Of a DNA stretch of 64,000 bases, positions 1 to 12,702 are shown one piece after another. The first letter of the stretch is position 1, and every line of letters begins with the position of its first letter. The translations under genes were made by a program, and so were the position numbers. The stretch is taken from contig VXAY01005627.1 in the NCBI GenBank assembly GCA_013399855.1, forward strand, positions 387,312-451,311, written 5' to 3'. The stretch comes from Oxyruncus cristatus (lineage: Eukaryota; Chordata; Aves; Passeriformes; Cotingidae). The notes beneath the pieces are model-generated. The model did no database searches. It saw only the letters and a list, made by a program, of their open reading frames with translations, and was not told where the DNA came from.

Positions 1-1380
1 TATTTACTCATGGAAGGAAGCATTATATCCGGGTTTCTAAAAGTCAAATGAAGCCAAGTGAAAACACAAACACTATTTAGTGTTTGGCTTGATCTGGTGA
101 TGAAGAGAGTTTTGTGAAGCAATCAAAGATTATTTAGTCAAAAAGAGCAAGGCTGTAAAGTAGACAATGTCATATGAACCAAAAGATCTCTCACTCTTGC
201 AACTGCAGGCTGCTACCAGAATCACCAGCACCAGCAATTTGTGCCTTTATTTGGTGATAAATTAAAGAGGCCTTCCTGAGCTCATACAAGCAGAAAGAAA
301 TGATCTCAGACGTTTGTGAGTCACACTGTGTCTGATTAAGTTAAAGGTATAGGAGATAAAGAAAACTGCTGCGTGTGGCTATTTCTGATATATTGTGTTA
401 CTGACACTGCGGCAAAGACAGACATTGTAGTTTTGGCATACAAACACAATGTTGTTTGATCTAACCAGTGATGCTGAATTGGTCAGCAAAAAGCACCAGC
501 GACAAACTTGGAGCTGAATATACAATTATGGAGTTGACCAACAGTTTTAATGTATTTTCCAGGCAGCCGATAGTGTTTTCCATAGTCCAAGTCTGCTGAG
601 ACTGCTTCGGTTGCATTTATCATTTCAATAAAGACCAAGTAGAAATTCATATTCTGTCTTCTGTATTTTTCTTGCATTTGACATACTATGATGATGGCTT
701 TGCTTTGCTTTAAATCCCATTTTATTTCTAGAGATACACTTTTTTCAGCTCTGGGAAGTGATTGAGAAACTTTCTAGCTGGAGTTAGATAACAGTTATAA
801 ATATTTTTTCATTACTTGCTGCATTCATGCTGTTCCAAAATGGAGGACCATATTGCCCCTGTATGGGGGAGATGTGCTTGCATCCATTAACTTTCCCAGG
901 GAAGTATTTCTCCTCACCAGACAAGACTCCTTAGGAATACAATACTTCCTGTGGTTGGAGAACTCTTAGTAAGACATCAGAAGCAAGTAACTCAGTTGTG
1001 AACTACCTTCAACAATGTACTAGCTCCAAGTGCAACAAAGCAATTTATTTATTTTGAATAGTCTTATTGTATGCAGTGTCCTGTAGTTTCATCACTGCTG
1101 AACATAGGGGAGGTATTTATGAGTATTATTAGCCAAGTTTCCGAAGACTCTGATGGATCAGTTTTGTTAATAATCAATATTAAATTTGCTTGTGCCCTTC
1201 AGTTGGGACATAAGTGTGTAACATGGTCCGTAAACTTTTAGAGATTTGTGGATACTTTTATGCCCTGTTGATTAATGAATCATTGTATATTGTGACTTCT
1301 TTTCCTGGTATTCATCATGTGTTGGTTTGAGTTGCAACATTTTCTTGCAATGTACATTATTGTATCAAATGAAATAAACC
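1..1380 (+). other. AT-rich non-coding block, possibly 3'-UTR-like
   Basis: No reading frame here is convincing. The block is non-repetitive and T-rich. It carries an AU-rich run of overlapping ATTTA units at about 1043-1055 and ends near a canonical AATAAA at 1373-1378. That combination would fit the distal part of a long 3' UTR transcribed on the plus strand, or simply a conserved non-coding stretch. No upstream coding exon is present in the window to anchor it, and no strong GU-rich downstream element follows the AATAAA. The UTR reading is inference only. Confidence 0.2.
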
Positions 1381-2667
1381 TATATAGGGAGTAATTATAC
1401 TTTTCATAGGCGTATTACTCGTTTAAGTTTAGGCATGCTGATATTTTAAGTGGTTTTCTGAGCAAAGCAGAATGTATCACACCACAGCAGTATGCTGGAA
1501 TAGCATACAGTACAGCCAGCCATTCAACTTTATGCTATGCATTTTCTTGATTTTACTTGGAAGTTAGTACTGGAGTTATATATTGTTGCATTTCAGTTTG
1601 TCTTCAGCATCTCATTAATTAAATAGCTTAATTGTGTTAGCTTTTTTATGTTGTTTGAATTTTATTTTTGTGCTGTTAACCAGGTAATAAATTTGCAAGT
1701 AGATTTTATTTTTTTATTATAGAATTTGTTTAGGTGAGAAAGTTAGTTTGTGATTATCCAGGATAAGAGTTTATAGTATACCAACAGTTCTGCAAAAGGA
1801 CTTAAAGTGAAACAGTTAGTGCTCTATACAATTTCATTCTCTGACTTACTCCATTAATATTTTCTTGTAAGCAAGTCATTAGGATAGTATGCTTTTCCGC
1901 ACCACAACATCTCCCATTAAATTGAATAAAAATGGGGAAAAAGTCTGTAGTGGGCTTTATGGAGTATTTAGCTTTCCCTTTTGAAGTATTTCAGTTCTAC
2001 TTGAAGTAGAAGTATATTTTTAGCTGAATTAAGTTTGTGTGACTCCTCCCTTTGCCCTCTCAATAATCGTCTTCATTCCCCCCAAAAAACCCAAGTAGAA
2101 GTATTGCAAATGTCTGCCTTATATAAATGGAACAGTTTTTGACAGATGAAGATTTAGAAGATGATATTTTGGTTCTTAGGTTTCGCTGTTGGTACTTGCA
2201 TGTGGTGTTGAGAATCCTGCCCTGTGGGTAACAGAGCTTCCATTTTCACTTCTCCCTGAAAAGAGAAAGTCCAAAATATTTCTGCAGGATTAGCACTTGT
2301 TTACCTAAACAAATTCCAAGTTGTTTGGAAAACACAGGAAAGTACAGTATACATGTCCAAAAGTAAAGCCTGAGTGCTTTAACTGTGTGTGAGGGGGGAA
2401 ACTGACTCTTTTGATATAAAAATCAGTTCTCAGTTAAAGTTACTTGAGAAAGATCAGTTACAGGAAATAGTGACTATAGCTTTACTTCCTCCCCATTCCT
2501 CATTTACACTTAAGGTATTCTGGAGAAAAAACCCAGGATATATTACTATGAGGATCCCTAACCATCCTCTTGTCTTTCTCTAAAAAAAAGACCTTTCTAT
2601 CTTTGTAAAAAATACCTATATATGATTTTCTATTTTGTGTATTTTCTGTGAGATTAAAAAAGCTTTG
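1381..2667. other. AT-rich intergenic or intronic DNA, nothing recognised
   Basis: I see no repeat family, exon-like pair of splice sites or RNA gene in this stretch. The open frame at 2389-2583 has no recognisable domain and is probably chance. Confidence 0.5.
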
Positions 2668-2778
2668 CCTGGATGTGTCCCTGTGTCACTTGCTTGAGGT
2701 GACCCTGCCTTGGCAGGGGGGTTGGACTAGATGATCTCCAGAGCTCCCTTCCAACCCTTAAAATTCTGTGATCTGTGA
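2668..2778 (+). mobile_element. CR1 LINE 3'-end fragment, sense orientation
   Basis: This is a short 5'-truncated copy of a CR1 non-LTR retrotransposon. The sequence shows the CR1 3' untranslated end: a 'ggttggactagatgatctcc' block at about 2722-2741, then the 'cccttccaaccctta' block. It finishes with a decayed version of the short ATTCTGTGA-type tail repeat at 2763-2778. CR1 elements end in such a tail instead of poly(A), so the plus-strand orientation is clear. No coding sequence remains. This element supports an avian or other sauropsid origin. Confidence 0.92.
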
Positions 2779-5273
2779 CTTAGTGTTCTGTTTTTAATGA
2801 GCATTATTATTTCAGTCCACTTGTTTTGGGGTTTCATTTTGGTTCTGCACAGGTCCTGTGCTTGTTTCACTATTTCAGTTGAAGGTGTTTTTTTGTGCAG
2901 TTGTATTGTGGAAGCATTCCTTGATGGGTATTTACTTCAAGTGATGTGGAGGCTGTTTTAGTTTAGGTGGTTCTTTCCTCTATCAACCAAGTCAGCTGGA
3001 CATTTTTAAGACCACACCAGCTGGGTCACTATAATGATTTTATCACAGTTAAAGCTCTAGAACTTGTCTGGTAGCTGGACATTAGAGTGATTTTCTTCTT
3101 TTTGTTTGCTTGTTTGTTTGTTTTCTAGCTGAATTATTAATAATTCCTACAAGCTAAGACTTAATCTTGCAGTAGTGAAAATCGAATTACAAGCTGTGCC
3201 TTTCCTCAGCCTTCTCCTTTTTCTTTCCTTTTTTTTTTTTTAATACTTATATTTGTTGATTTCTCTTCCTGAAAAGGATAGATAATGAAATTTTCTCTTG
3301 AAAGATAAGAGCCTATACCAGTCCAAGAGTGAAACCTGATTTTCTGAATTTATCGTATCATCTACTCATCTAAAAGTATCTATTTTTGTATCTATATAAC
3401 CCTAGTTTATACCTATTTGGAAAGGCATTTACAATACCGTCTAGTTTGCATTCATTGATTAATGACTATTTGTGTTGTTTAATGCAACAAAATAGAGCAT
3501 TACCAGCAACGTGTTTAATAAATTTAAAGGAACTTCTCTCAAGAAAGGTATACTTTTTATGCAATGCTATACTTCTCTTTGCATTAGCTTATCACAATTA
3601 GTCAGTTGAAAGTCAGATAGTTAACATATTGTATGGGTAGTTTTAATACAGAGAAGCAATATTTTCAATAACTTTCTAGACATGCTGGAATTCACATAAA
3701 TAAAAACAGGTGTGTTCTTCAGAATACTTGCACTGTCATAGGTTACATTTGCTATCTATTTTGGTCTTTTCCAGTAATATCCCATAATCTGGGCTGCAAA
3801 TAATGGCAACTTTCCTAATTTGTTAATAACACTAAATATTAACCTATGTAGTCTCCAGACGTTCAAATTTGCAGAAATGTTAAATGCATGTTTTCAGTAA
3901 CAGAATCCTGGGAAAACTTGTGATAACTGCATAGTCCAGTAGTTTTTTAATCTTCTAAATTTAAAACAAAATTGCGTGACATGAAAATCAAGGATAAATA
4001 TTTTAGTATTTCAGAATTTTTTCCTAATGCAATAAGAACTTTGCATTTCCTGTATTAACTTTTTAAGTACAGGATAAATTAGCTTGACTTCAGTAGCTGC
4101 AGAAATCATGTAATAGCATGTTCCTACTATGCTAATGTTTAGAACCAATTAAGCATTTTCATTGGAGTTTGGTATTGTATATTGATTTTTTTTTTCCATA
4201 TTTTTGTCTTGGAGACAATAAAACACTTCTGCTTTTAAAACATTGAAGTCAGTTGAAATAGGCTTACTGATTTTTATCCAGAGTGTAAAGATTGTGATCA
4301 GTTTCTGGGTTGCTGCTATTAATATACATTTAGGTTATGCAGGATTTTGTCTTAATATGATCAGTCTTTATTTATGTAAAGTAGAATTCTGACACCATTG
4401 ATCTGTATTATTAAAATGCATAGAGCAGCTATCATATCCTGGGCTCCTGCTGAAATATGCTTTTAATTGAAGCAGAATTATAGCAATATATTATCAATGT
4501 GAGTGTGGTTAAGACTGCAGCATTGACTGGAGTGCTTCACTGTTGTACAATGGGCTCTGTTTTGTGAGGTTGAATTTAAATGCCATCATGTCTCTAGGAT
4601 AGGTGCTCAGTGCAGGAAGTGATCAAATAAAGACTTTATTCTGGAAGATGTTCACTTCCAGTTATGTGACACACAGTGTTTTTCCTTGAGAAGAAAGGCT
4701 AGAGCTGTATGACATTTGTATTTGCATTTTAGAAAGGCAGTTAATACTCCGAAGAGGAGTAGTTGTGTGCCTGTAAAAGCTTAATAGTGCCTCAGTATAG
4801 CAAATAATTCTGGAGATGTCCTTTAGCTTTGCTTTCTAGAAAGCAAAAAAAAAGGGAAGGAGAGGAGGAAAACAGTAGCTTAAAAAACAAGTTTCAGATG
4901 ATTCAAAATAATGGAATTTTTACATTTTTCTTCATCTACAGTGCAAAGACCAGGCACCACAACTCCCTGTGTTAGTTACATTTTGTGGTGCTCCGGTTGC
5001 TGAATGCCTAGCAGACAAAAGGCAAAAGCTGATAAAATGTAATCCATACACGTCCCATTTACATGTGCCATATAGTCCTAAGTAGAGCTTCAGTTTTCAC
5101 CTGTTGATGTCAGTGTTCATGTTGTGAACAAGTTGCATTTAGTGTGCAACTCAATTATTAACATTGATCTTGGGACCATCAATTGAGACTTTAAATACAT
5201 GTGCTAATATTTACATTAGAGGAACCTTAGTTTCAATGCTAATCAGTTTTTCGTCATCATAAGTATGTGAAGT
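2779..5273. other. AT-rich non-coding DNA
   Basis: The stretch contains TTTG-rich sequence near 3097-3123, a poly-T run near 3229-3241, a 16-bp palindrome at 3131-3146 and an isolated POU octamer ATTTGCAT at 4720-4727. No gene or recognised transposon is visible. Confidence 0.5.
3131..3146. repeat. Perfect 16-bp palindrome
   Basis: The sequence GAATTATTAATAATTC equals its own reverse complement. It contains two oppositely oriented TAAT-type cores around a TTAA centre. In AT-rich DNA this can arise by chance, but it is also the layout of a paired homeodomain site. No function can be assigned. Confidence 0.8.
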
Positions 5274-5723
5274 GTGTTGAAAAGCAAATGGGAAGTGAAC
5301 ATCTCAAAGAGAGTATTTAAAAGAGCAGTAGAAAAATGTGAAATCATGTTTGTGTCAATTGCTGTTCATGAGACAAGAACAGACAGATCTCCAATACCAT
5401 CGAAAGATGGTACATTTGAAATGGACAGAAATGTGTGTGGTTTTTCACAGTGCAACACTGGAGCAGTGTTTCTCACTGTCACAAGCTATTATTGTTGTGA
5501 GTCAGATTTAAAAAATCCTTCACCAGCCGTTTCCATTGACTTGGGAAAGGATGTTATTCTTCTCCTGAAAATCTTGGTATGCATAAAAAATGCAGGTATT
5601 TACAGGACTCTTAGGAAGGAAGGGTATGTCCGGCAGTTGGCATATCTGTTAATAGACAGTCATTGGAAGGGGGTTTCTCTGTTGACCAAAACTTTTTTAG
5701 TAGACTTGAATAAAGTTTGCTGA
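5274..5723 (+). other. Longest open reading frame (149 codons), probably not a gene
   Basis: This is the longest uninterrupted frame in the window. I recognise no domain, signal peptide or membrane segment in its translation, which is a mixed sequence with several cysteines. The ATG has no strong Kozak context, and I see no clear exon boundaries. A 450-nt open frame in 64 kb is compatible with chance. A species-specific or non-coding-RNA-embedded small ORF cannot be excluded, so it is recorded as unresolved, not as a CDS. Confidence 0.15.
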
Positions 5724-6999
5724 AACTGTCAGAAATATCTGTTAGAGCCTAGAACTTGAGTCAGGTGGAGAGTACTGACTAAGAAATGCCCTCGTGCTTC
5801 CATCATTCCTGGTCAGTTGTCATCAGCTCTTCTTCCATGCCATAGGTTGCATTTCATATATTATTGTCTATTTGCAAAAAATAACCTTTCACTTCCAAGT
5901 AAATCAGGGACTTAAATTTTTAGAGACACATTGGTACATAAATACTGATAGATGAGCAAACAGAAATAAAAGTAAATTTTAGAACATGTTTTTCAAGCAC
6001 GTAAAAGAAATTGTGGTTGCCAAAGTAGAGAACTGCTTCCCTAGAGTGAATAAAATTTAGCAATGTAAGTCCAGTTGCTTTAACAAAGCATAAATTCCAA
6101 TAGTGCAAGTAGTCTAAAATTATCATCATCAGTGAGTACATTAATGAAACCTTGTTTTTCTTGTAATTTCCAACTGCAAAAACAAGTCTTTGGGGCATAA
6201 TAAGACCATAGCATACAGTATCTGTTTTAATAAATGATGTTCAAATAGGAAATACTGTCTGATGTTTATATTTTGGAATCTTTGTTGTTAAGGTTTTCTT
6301 TATTTAGTGAATGTTATTGCCCGTGATGGCCACAGACATGGAGAGAACTGGCCTATCTTGATGATTAAAAAAAAAAAAAATATATATATATATATTTCCT
6401 CTCTTGTATTACTCAGTGACTCAATGTTGCCTGGCATAGGGTTATTCTGTTGACTGATTGCCATTGGATTTTTATTTATGCTTTTTAATTAACAATTACA
6501 GTTTAAATATTTTATATAAATCTGTAGTCGGGAGGATAGTTGTTGAACTTTATGATGTTATTTTGGTGTGCAGAAATATCACAATGTTAGATTTTACTAG
6601 ATTCCTGCTTTGTAGAGGTTCTCTTTAGCTTTTAGAAGATCAAAAATGACTGCTTCATTATGGGTTGGTCTTTTTTTCAAGTTTATGTAATTTGAGTACA
6701 GAAACTCTCCTTTAAGAACATGAACCTGCAAGCTTTTTCTTTATTTTTTTTATAAAGCATATTGCAGCTAAGGACTGTTTAACTAGTATGGTTTTATGGA
6801 TTATAATGAGGACACTTCAAGTCATATTCACCTTTAATTTCTATAGTATTACTGCAACAATGAATAAAGTGCCTAATTACCTTTCTGCCATGTCAGGGTC
6901 TCTTCTTTTTCTAAATATACTGTAGTAAATAAGCACAAAGGATTTAAATTGATCTCTTTTTATACTCATCTGCTCATGTAATTGATTCCCCAGTATTGA
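5724..6999. other. AT-rich non-coding DNA
   Basis: Only an A/TA microsatellite at 6367-6395 stands out. The rest is unremarkable AT-rich sequence with short chance frames. Confidence 0.5.
6367..6395. repeat. Poly(A) followed by (TA)n microsatellite
   Basis: About 14 consecutive A are followed directly by seven TA units. This is a simple low-complexity repeat and likely to vary in length between individuals. Confidence 0.95.
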
Positions 7000-7565
7000 A
7001 ACCTATTTTTTCTGTCTGTATGCCGAAGATTTCTTTGCAAAGGTCCAGCCCCAGCAGGTTGATTACACACTTGTTACCTGTAATTCAATACAGCAGTGCC
7101 CTGTTTACAAAGTCCAGATTTCCTGGGCTGTCAGTTAGGGCAATCAGCACAAAGACCAAGAGCTTTTGGAACTAAATAAACAATGAGAAAAACATTCAGG
7201 GCTGCCAGTAACCTTCACAGGTAATTTAACAGCCTTTGACTACAAGGCATCAGTTGCTGTAGATGTCTGGCGAATATGAAATCTGACATTCTCCCTTGCC
7301 ATGTTCTGCCAATAGGTCCGTGTGTAATCTCTCACTGAGGTTCGCCGCCGCTCCGCTGCGCTCAACCAAACTGCCTTTATTATGACGGACGCCCACACCT
7401 GCATTCTGTCACTTACCTGCCGTGTACTCTTCCGAGAGGATATGGCAAATTATTTAGAATTTCGGGGTAAATGAAATTAAAAGTCACTCCCTTGTCCCAT
7501 TCCTCTTCCTGGCCAGCAACCTGGCCAGCAGAGCCTTTTTAATCTCCTCTTAGAAATGTTTAAAT
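7000..7565. promoter_or_regulatory. Candidate regulatory block with an isolated CpG cluster
   Basis: This block differs from its AT-rich, CpG-poor surroundings. I count 11 CpG dinucleotides between 7319 and 7464, five of them within 7343-7360 in a short GC-rich core. Upstream is a perfect 10-bp palindrome CTTTGCAAAG (7033-7042) running into AAAGGTCC, which resembles nuclear-receptor half-sites. No open frame spans the block. CpGs surviving in a desert usually mean either an unmethylated regulatory element or local constraint. It could be an enhancer or an orphan CpG-type promoter for a non-coding RNA. Conservation has not been tested. Confidence 0.4.
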
Positions 7566-8512
7566 ACGAAGAAGGAAACTGCTTGATCAATTTTGCATAA
7601 ATTGGATTCTGTTTTTACTGCAAACAGGGAACAGAGTTATCTCTTTCCTAGATGACCTCTAAGTATTGGACAGATTACTTTATTGTCTTAAGCTTTGCGT
7701 TTATGTATTTTTAATTTTTAACTTTTTTTTTATTTCTGGTGTATTTAGTGCCTTTTCTGTCAATTTAGATAATGATTAGAACAGCTGAACAGAGATTCAT
7801 CTAGATCTGTGTGAGAAAAGTTCATATGTTTTACTTCAGCAGTCAAATCTCTTTGCAAGCAGATGAAATTAATGTTATCTGTACAAGTTTAAAAGTGCAT
7901 CTGTTAAAAAAAAAACCATAAAAAACAAGTATAATACTTATTGTTCATATAAACAACCCAAACTATCTGACAAATGAACATTTTCTTGGGTGCGTGCAAC
8001 ATGCTCGGCTCATGAAATCATGCCTTCTTTTTTAATTATCCCTGATATATAAATCTGTAGACATCTTGCAAGCTGTTATGAAGAATCTATTTTTTCATAA
8101 CTTTGTACAAATATGAGAACTGAAATGATTTGAAAAATACAGGAAAATCAGTTATTTAATTATGTTTTAACCAGAAACTGCTCCCCTGTTCTGTTTTTAC
8201 ACTTTCACTGATGAATTTCTGAGTGCCTTGTTGTGGTCAGTGTAATAGGAGGTAGCTAAAGGTGTTGTGCAACAGACACTCCCCATTCCTTGATTCACTA
8301 TGTGCCCTGCAATTCTGTCTCAGGGAACATGCTTGTGCAGCTGTAGATAGATGCGCATCCATGACTAAAACCCAAATATATATGTTCAGTGTTAGTTTAG
8401 TTCTAATTGTTTGCTGTGTCTGACTTGGCAATGAATATACAGATTTAAATTATATAGACATGATTTCAGCATAGCCAGGGAGAAGAAGGATTGTTATGTT
8501 GTGGGGGTTTTT

Positions 8513-8535
8513 TTTGTTTGTTTGTTTGTTTGTTT
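8513..8535 (+). repeat. (TTTG)n microsatellite
   Basis: Five or so consecutive TTTG units follow a T run. This is a simple repeat with no further feature. Confidence 0.95.
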
Positions 8536-9222
8536 TAATTATATTGTTCTCTGCAAAAATGGAGGCTGGAACACTGGCAAACCAGAAGCAGTTTAGTAAA
8601 AGCATAAGTAATTCAAGTGAGAAATTCCAAATTTATTTGGGGATCCCTTAATATTTGGTGGTCTTTCTGTGGTCCCAGGGGAGCGTGGAAAAGGATAACA
8701 ACAACCCAGTATTCATTGTGTATTAATGTGGTCAGGAACTACACCGGGAAGGTGATGATCTTACTAGGAGCAAGGTATTGTAAAAATGTAACTCATTTAC
8801 AATGTGTAGGCACAGAAACAATTAAGACTTCTAGTGTAGAAAGCACTAATGTGATGGTATCTGAAATGGGCAATTGGGCATAGCATGGTAACCTGTAGGA
8901 AGCAGCCATATCCTGTGTAGCCTAGCTCATGGAAACTTATGGAGTGGACAGTGACAACACAATATTCATAGTACATTTCACACTAGGGGATCCGTTCTAT
9001 AGTCAGGATGGGTCGCATTTAACTGTTTTAGCAATGGCAAAGTAGTGAACTGCCACAGGAAAGTGCTTCTGAGGTGGTGTAAGGTCCCCCACCACTATGT
9101 AGCTCATTTAGAAACTGAATAGTCACTACAGCTGGATTATAATGTACCCTTATTAGGTTAGGTTCATTGTGGATAATCAGTGTAATACTTCCATTAGAAT
9201 GGAAGGTTTCACTTGGGATTCT

Positions 9223-9239
9223 TATTTATTTATTTATTT
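9223..9239 (+). repeat. (TATT)n microsatellite
   Basis: About four TATT units in tandem. It is a short simple repeat. Confidence 0.9.
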
Positions 9240-10209
9240 TACACTACAAAAGAATCCATACTTGACAAGAACTGAGATAATATTAAGGCCCAGTCAAAAA
9301 ATGTGATCTGAAAGGGTAGCTACATTTATGTTACGCCCTGAAACTAGCCCTAACCTGAGTGAGAAATAAGGTCTCTCTGAGCCCAACTCTTTTACTTGCA
9401 GTCCCCGTGCTTCTTTCTGCATTCCTAACAACAGCTGAGCTAAGCTAAGTACCCTAATGCACCTGTCTCCAAAAGGATTTTTTTAACATGGTTTGTCACA
9501 GACTCTTTAAACAGTTCTCAGAAGCGCACCCACCAAATGTTTGCTGCATGTTTCTTTCTTTTGCAGTGTAAGAAAACTAACCCCAAGAAAAATTGCAGAA
9601 AAGTATTGGAAGACCGGTGGCTTCTGAATTGCTGTAACGCATCTCACAGTCATTCCATTAGCAACTGATAAATGCTGCTGCTTTGAGTTGTAGCAGTTCT
9701 TGCCATTGTGTATTAAATGATGGGGTTTTTTTCTCTGTGTGGATGAGAGCTAGATTTAGAGAAGTAGGCCGAGTTATGTTTTTTAAGTGAGAACCAACCT
9801 AAATTGCTGATCAATGCTCATTGCTACAAGCAGTAACATCTGCACACAGGTCAAAATCAAGTGGAGGGCTTATGTTACGATTCAGCCTCATTTTAAATAT
9901 GATTTTGAAGACATAATGACCAAGAGGATTTGGGTAGGTAGATGTCTACAGGAAACATTGGATGTGCTTCTGCTTCTGCTCAAGTTCTAAGCTGATGAAA
10001 TTTTGACGTAGTTAGGTCTCTTTACAGTTATGTTTCAGCTCCCTAACCATATCCCATACATTTAAAATACTTAGATTTTATTAATTTGATTGTATTAGTA
10101 ATTTGACACTTTTTTAAATTTTCTTTTATCGTGTTTTATTTGTGCCTTATTCTGCCACAGAACTCTCCCAGTGAATGGTACTTCATAAATTATTAGCAGC
10201 AACTATGTT

Positions 10210-10290
10210 AAATTTTAAAAAAAGAAAAAAAAAAAAGCTCATTAAGTGAAAAAAAATTGTTACTACTTGATTTAAAAAAAAAGAAAATAC
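10210..10290. repeat. A-rich low-complexity tract
   Basis: Several long A runs are separated by single G or short AT-rich spacers. This is low-complexity DNA, and no adjacent retroposon body is recognised. Confidence 0.8.
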
Positions 10291-12702
10291 AAAACCCACA
10301 TTTTGCATCAGGAGCTGCAGCTACTCCTGTATTTATCTATCTTTTGACTGAATGGAAAGCCCTAACTACCACTTATCTCAGTAATGTCCATTAAGTATAC
10401 CTAGATAAGACAATATTTACGTATTGTTGCTTTTAAAGTTAAATCTTTCCACAGTCTGTTGTTAGGTTTGGTTCCAGTTTTCATTGTAGACCTCTTCTCC
10501 AGTACATCTCATTTGGCTGATCATGCACAGTAATCTAACAGTCAAGAGTCATCAGGAAAGGGGGAGAAAATGCTACTGAATCTTCAACTTCTGCTGCTGA
10601 TTTCCCATTCCCCAAATAGAGACAAAGCATCTGAAGGCAAATCTGCCGTGTTCCGCATTGGCATATAAAGTAAGTCAGGATAAAGCTGTACACTGTTAGA
10701 TTTTTACTGGGAAAAAAAAAAAAAATCGGTTAGCTGTTGTTAGTTGCAGAATGAGCTAGTTTTCTTCTTCTGTTTTAATGAATTGCTTCATACCTTTTTA
10801 CTTCAGGGCAGATTTAATACTGCTGTTGATATTTTGATATCTCCGGAGTGTAATGTATTTATGTTACAGTATAATTGTGTTTTACACTTCTTTGTTTAAC
10901 TTTTGATTCTCAAATTCATCTACCCATATCAGAGGGGAAAAGAGACTGAAGATATTTTAACTGTGTTCTAATCATTCCTGACTCTTAATTTTTAAACAAC
11001 ATACTAAGCATGGGGTTTTGTCTCATGGTAATATATCAGTGGAATGGGATCAGGACACAGTTCAAAACAGGATTCTCACAAATCAAATTGATATATTTTT
11101 CAAATCCAGAAGAGTGTTAGAACTGCCAAAGGAGTTCTTCCTTGCACCTCATTTTCTGTCAGGAGGTGTTTGTTCATTTGTTTATTTGGTTTTGACTGAA
11201 TTTGTGATCATGGATACCTCACCAGGTTAACTTAGGTTAGTAGCAAACACCAAAAAGTTGTTTCTACACCAAATGAAATAGGGTTTTCGTAGTGCAAACA
11301 CACATTACTTGAAGAATTCCTGCTCTGAAGTTGGTAATAAGTATAAAGCAGTATGAGGAACAAAGTGGGAGTGTTGCACAACTCCAGAGATGATTTAGCA
11401 CATGCTGAGTACCATTACTTGTAGTGTCCTTTACTGGCATTGTACTTAAAATCAGTTTACCCACCTGAATTAAAGATGACACTTTTGACAGGCAGGCAAG
11501 AAAATCTGAAAGGAATGGAGAGAAGATGGGGGAGAAGGCAGCATTCATGCTACCTAGACTGTTGTGTAAATGAAAGCCAGAGGATCAAAAAGCAATACTT
11601 TATAAAATGTATTTCTAAGTTTGCTTTACCATCTGTAGGGTCTCTCTTTTTCTCTTTTTTTTCTCCTATATTTTCTTTAAAAATGTCTTTTTTAATTATA
11701 TCAATGACATTAAGGCATTAGGAATTCTAGGGAGAGAAACTGTAATCATACAAGACCCATAGTACGTCTGACAGTTTTTATGATGAGGAAACACAGTTGA
11801 AATTTTATCAGAATATCACAGCAAAACTGTCCCCGCAGCTAGCTTTACTTATGCTCTGGAAACTTCAGGGTTCCTTTTTTGGGGGGGAAGAGGGAATGGT
11901 ATGCTTTGGTTTAAATGGGGGGTGCTGTTTTGTTTCAGAAATTCCACAATTGGGAAAATCTGTTTAAACTCTCATCTCTTCTGAATTTGTATTTTCTTGA
12001 ACACTGGGCTGCTACCTGGCCAGAGCATTTAGTTGCAGAGTCACTGCTCTGCAGATTGTCTGACTCTGTTCCAGTATCACCAGCTCTCACATTTAACTGT
12101 AAATTACATGGTAATTAATATTTACCTTAAGCCTCAGCACCAGAGTTCAGGTGATTGTATGAGAATCTTCTATTAATTTTCCTTTTTTTTTTTTCCCGTG
12201 AAAACATTTGGTGTTCATTATAACAGAAATATACTTGACATGATCCTAGGACTTAGCTTGGGCACAAGCCTCTGTAACTTCATATCCTAATTTCTCAGTG
12301 GTTATTGAGTAGTGAGGTGTGAGTATGTTGCTGGCAAAGCATGACACCAAGCCCAAAGGAATAATCCTTGTTATCTCCATGCAGGGAAGGCTTGGGCCCT
12401 TTGCTGCCCTCCATGCCATGTTGGCGTGGGCTTGACATTATGATGGCTAAAGGCAGTAGCAAAATCTGAGGTGGGAGAAGAGAAGAGGAAGAGAGGTTAG
12501 TCCTGGGGCCAAGGAAGCACAGCAACACAAGCAAAGAGTTTAAGAGTGAGAATGTGTGACCTGCAAAGCATTGCCTGGTTCCTCATGCGAGGTCCGGCTA
12601 GGTAATGAATTTTTCCTGCTGTGTTGGAGGAAGGGGAGAGGAAGCAAGTATTTCTGTAGAGCTTGTTTTGTTGACTCTTTCTTGCTGCAATCTTTTATAC
12701 AT

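Larger units (their letters stand above)
7566..12702. other. AT-rich non-coding DNA with minor simple repeats
   Basis: This long stretch holds no recognised gene or transposon. Simple repeats occur at 8513-8535 and 9223-9239, with A-rich low-complexity DNA at 10210-10290. The open frames at 8617-8883, 11018-11230 and 11440-11721 show no domain and lack convincing exon boundaries. Confidence 0.5.

Noticed and set aside
456..467. Resemblance to miR-218 (shared TTGATCTAACCA)
   Set aside because: Only 12 bases match. The seed region at the 5' end differs, and the local fold is a weak stem of about eight pairs with a mismatch, so it is not a microRNA gene.
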